This document shows positions 61,442 to 64,000 of a stretch of 64,000 nt of DNA, piece by piece. Under the pieces are notes generated by a model that was not told where the DNA came from, did not search any database, and worked only from the letters and a program-made list of their open reading frames with translations. This stretch comes from Liquidambar formosana (lineage: Eukaryota > Streptophyta > Magnoliopsida > Saxifragales > Altingiaceae): the NCBI GenBank assembly GCA_039720395.1, contig CM077824.1, positions 16,992,046 to 17,056,045 on the forward strand, written 5' to 3'. The position numbers and the translations under genes are program-made. Position 1 is the stretch's first letter; the number at the start of each line of letters is the position of its first letter.

Positions 61442-62504
61442 ATGCAAACATCATCATTAAAGTTTTCAGCCATGCTACTACTGCTTTCTCTCTTCATAAC
61501 TTCTCTTTTAACAGTAGCCTCTGCTGGTAATTTCTACCAAGACTTCGACATCACTTGGGGTGATCAACGCGCCAAGGTACTCGAAGGTGGCCAACTTCTC
61601 ACACTCTCTCTCGATAAGGCCTCCGGCTCAGGCATTCAATCCAAAAATCAATATCTTTTTGGAAGGATCGACATGCAAATCAAACTTGTACCAGGCAACT
61701 CCGCTGGCACTGTCACCACTTATTATGTAAGTTAGCAATCTAGCTCTCCCATACTTTTTTAATTAACTTGTTTCTATATAACAAGAATAGTCTTGGTATT
61801 TTTTATCATGCAGTTATCTTCTCAATTAAGGCCCTACTCATGATGAGATTGACTTTGAGTTCTTGGGCAATCTATCTGGAGACCCATATATAGTTCATAC
61901 AAATGTGTTCACACAAGGAAAAGGCAACAGGGAACAACAATTCTATCTCTGGTTTGATCCCACCAAGACCTTCCACACCTACTCCATCGTTTGGAACCCT
62001 CAACGCATCATGTAATGAACTGATCAACTTGCCTTTGTTAAATTTCACTCTCCTTAATATGTTATATAATGTTCTAATATATAGTTTCAATTCCTTTGCA
62101 CTATTTCAGTTTCATGGTGGATAATATTCCAATAAGGGAATTCAACAACAATGAGTCAATTGGTGTTCCTTTCCCTAACAAACAACCCATGAGGCTTTAC
62201 TCAAGTCTTTGGAATGCGGACGACGGGGCGACAAGAGGTGGGCTTGTAAAGACAGATTGGACGCAAGCTCCTTTCATTGCCTCTTACAGGAACTTCAAGT
62301 GGCAACGCCTGTGTTTGGTCAAGTGGGTCATCTTCTTGTGATACTAAGTCCACCAATTCCTTGCCCGGCAATGGATGGCAGACTCAATCACTCGATTCAG
62401 TGGACAAAAAGAGGCTTAGATGGGTGCAGAAAAATTACATGATTTATAACTATTGCACGGATTTGAAACGCTTCCCTCAAGGTTTTCCTCCTGAATGTAA
62501 TTGA
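61442..62504 (+). pseudogene. XTH: Xyloglucan endotransglucosylase/hydrolase, copy B; +4 and +1 insertions
   Basis: Tandem paralogue of copy A with the same exons: 61442–61726, 61814–62011 and 62110–62504. Signal peptide and YQDFDITWG are intact. Exon 2 has a 4-bp insertion (TTAA at about 61826–61829) just before the active site, so translation stops before DEIDFE. Exon 3 has one extra G near 62299. The usual ADDWATRGG reads ADDGATRGG because the codon at 62225–62227 is GGG instead of TGG. The active-site codons and C-terminal [12 protein letters not shown] remain. No alternative acceptor keeps the frame. It is either a recent pseudogene or a gene with assembly errors; the substitution favours real relaxation. 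Confidence 0.88.
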
Positions 62505-63394
62505 GAACTGAGAGTCCATTCAAATTAAAAATACTGCAGCATAGTGTCCTTTTCATTCTGTAAATTTCTTCAACCATTTTGTAACACGTTAATATGTGAA
62601 TATGAATTGTTTTGTATTTAGATTTACATTTAGCAGTAAAAACAATTAATAATCAATCAGATTCTTTTCTTTATTATCTCAGTTTTAGTTGTTTTTTATT
62701 GGCTTGGCGGTTTCCAAGTACCATCCTGCACTGTGTTGTTGACTCAAATTCCATCCCATGCTTTGACATGGATGATATGTAGGTCTAAAAAATTAATAAA
62801 TTTCCTCACGAGTTAGGAATTAACCAACCAATTATTGCCCCCTTCTCTTATGAATGTGGTGAACTACGTTGATCAAGGTGCACTATCAATTGCCCAATGA
62901 GGTAATGAATAGCTTAGGGTGCCTGTTGAAGCCAAAATGTTCTCATAAATTGCGGTAAATTTAAACCAAAATTCAACCATATATGAGTTCTAACCGTCCA
63001 TCTCAACATTTTTGAGCTTCATACGAGCAGACTTATAGGGCCAGTTTGGGAATTTTATTTTAAAAACCTGATTAGGTTAGTTCCACATTTTTATTTTATT
63101 TTTTTGAGTCCTTTCTAGTTTTTACATAAATCACATGCATCTTCCCCTTGATTTGAAAAGAAAATTGCATTAATGGTCCCTAAATAGCATGGGCCCCACA
63201 TGTTAGACATCTAGTTATTAGGGTTGCAAAAACTAATTACCGGCCACACGTCATGCTAGCTTGATTCTTTTTATATTACATTAAGGAATGGAAACTCATA
63301 CTCAGTAATTCCATATATCTTTCCACAGTAAATTTTTCTACTCCTTTTATAAAATAATAAACACTAAAAATTAATAAAAAATTAGCATTCATGC

Positions 63395-63426
<32 letters not shown>

Positions 63427-64000
63427 TATACGAAGGGTGTGACGTAGAGATAGATTAATTGTTGGGCCTAAATGATCCAAGACTCCAAGAAGTGATTATT
63501 GTTCCTCTTTTCCATCATCGAAGGCAAGAAATTAAAAGAAAGAAAGAAGTAGGGGAAAAATGAGAGAGATTGAGAACGTGGTATCCAAATGGTAATTAAC
63601 GGCAAATAAAATTTAATTCCCATCTAATATCATCCTTTCGATCATTTAAAAAATTGAACTGCGAATTTTTTCCAGCTAATTCCTCGCAGACTCACAGTCC
63701 ATGTACAACTTGGGGTCACACAGCAAAAAATAAAAAATAAAAATAAATAAAAATGTACAACTTGGGATAGCCAGAGAATTCATGCGAATATTAAATCATA
63801 AAAATAATATTTAATTCCAAGAAATTCAAGCCTAGCCATCCAAAACAAACATCAAGACTCTCTCGATGAAGCTGCAGCATTATGCCACGATCAGGGTTCT
63901 AATAAAAAATAATTTAGTAGGTTAGAGAAATGACGCAGCCACTTTTTTGCTACTAATTATATTTAGTATTCTACTTACGCACGAGAAAGGGAGACTAATC
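62505..64000. other. XTH copy B 3' flank and start of a third duplication unit
   Basis: 62505–62800 matches the copy A 3' flank. An AT microsatellite lies at about 63393–63420. From about 63530 the sequence matches 60520–60960 (for example CATGCGAATATTAAATCATA, AGCTGCAGCATTAT and the ATGA(T/C)GCAGCCA block). The window ends inside this unit, before any XTH coding sequence. Confidence 0.7.

Larger units (their letters stand above)
56270..62800 (+). repeat. Tandem segmental duplication carrying the two XTH genes
   Basis: Upstream, genic and downstream sequences of the two XTH copies align. Shared upstream blocks include CTCACGTGTG, CCCAAAGAGGGGAGG and CATTATCCACAATC. Shared downstream blocks include TCCAAGTACCATCCTGCA and GCTTTGACATG. 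The first unit has about 1.2 kb extra between its distal and proximal promoter (about 56560–57790), which includes MITE family A copy 3. A third unit begins at about 63530. Confidence 0.85.

Noticed and set aside
61811..61830. Alternative acceptor AATTAAG in XTH copy B that would skip the 4-bp insertion
   Set aside because: It gives the wrong phase relative to exon 1, so it does not restore the frame.
1..64000. CRISPR arrays, phage or bacterial defence systems
   Set aside because: No regularly spaced repeats and no prokaryotic genes; all recognised genes are plant nuclear genes.

Overview
The window is nuclear DNA of a flowering plant, most likely a woody eudicot. The genes have spliced plant-type structures (GT–AG introns, leader introns, TATA boxes). 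The intergenic DNA is very AT-rich and full of microsatellites, MITEs, SINE-like units, Helitrons and a decayed LINE. Seven genes or gene copies plus one gene relic can be supported. I saw no tRNA, rRNA, CRISPR array or prokaryotic-type operon.

Layout. 1–9.8 kb: intergenic, small transposons and simple repeats. 9.8–14.15 kb (minus): RHM-type UDP-L-rhamnose synthase with a long 5'-leader intron. 14.2–17.85 kb: intergenic, including a hAT-type element with a perfect 8-bp target duplication. 17.9–20.9 kb (plus): a membrane-anchored alpha/beta-hydrolase whose leader intron carries a 250-bp foldback transposon. 22.0–22.5 kb: a decayed partial copy of that hydrolase. 27.3–28.8 kb (minus): PDF1, a proline-rich epidermal protein. 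29–41.7 kb: TE-rich, with two related Helitrons. 41.77–44.04 kb (plus): a cytochrome P450 of the CYP718 type. 45.5–46.9 kb: LINE relics. 47.4–51.4 kb (minus): PGPP1, plastid/mitochondrial phosphatidylglycerophosphate phosphatase in five exons. 52.3–53.3 kb: a second hAT-type element. 57.9–62.5 kb (plus): two tandem XTH genes, with the leading edge of a third duplication unit at the end of the window.

No shared pathway is evident. RHM (rhamnose for pectin), XTH (xyloglucan remodelling) and PDF1 (epidermal wall) all concern the cell wall, but only the XTH pair is a true cluster. From memory, PDF1 and CYP718 are adjacent in Arabidopsis (At2g42840, At2g42850), and PGPP1 (At3g58830) lies in the paralogous SHP1/SHP2 block, so 27–51 kb looks like an old conserved gene block.

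The main oddity is that RHM, CYP718 and both XTH copies carry small coding insertions (six of +1, one of +4), with no deletions seen, while flanking frames, splice sites and active sites are intact. This fits uncorrected insertion errors in the assembly, or real decay at least for the second XTH. I found no convincing undescribed biological system. The strongest new-looking items are the mobile elements, defined here by their ends and target duplications, and the tandem XTH array.
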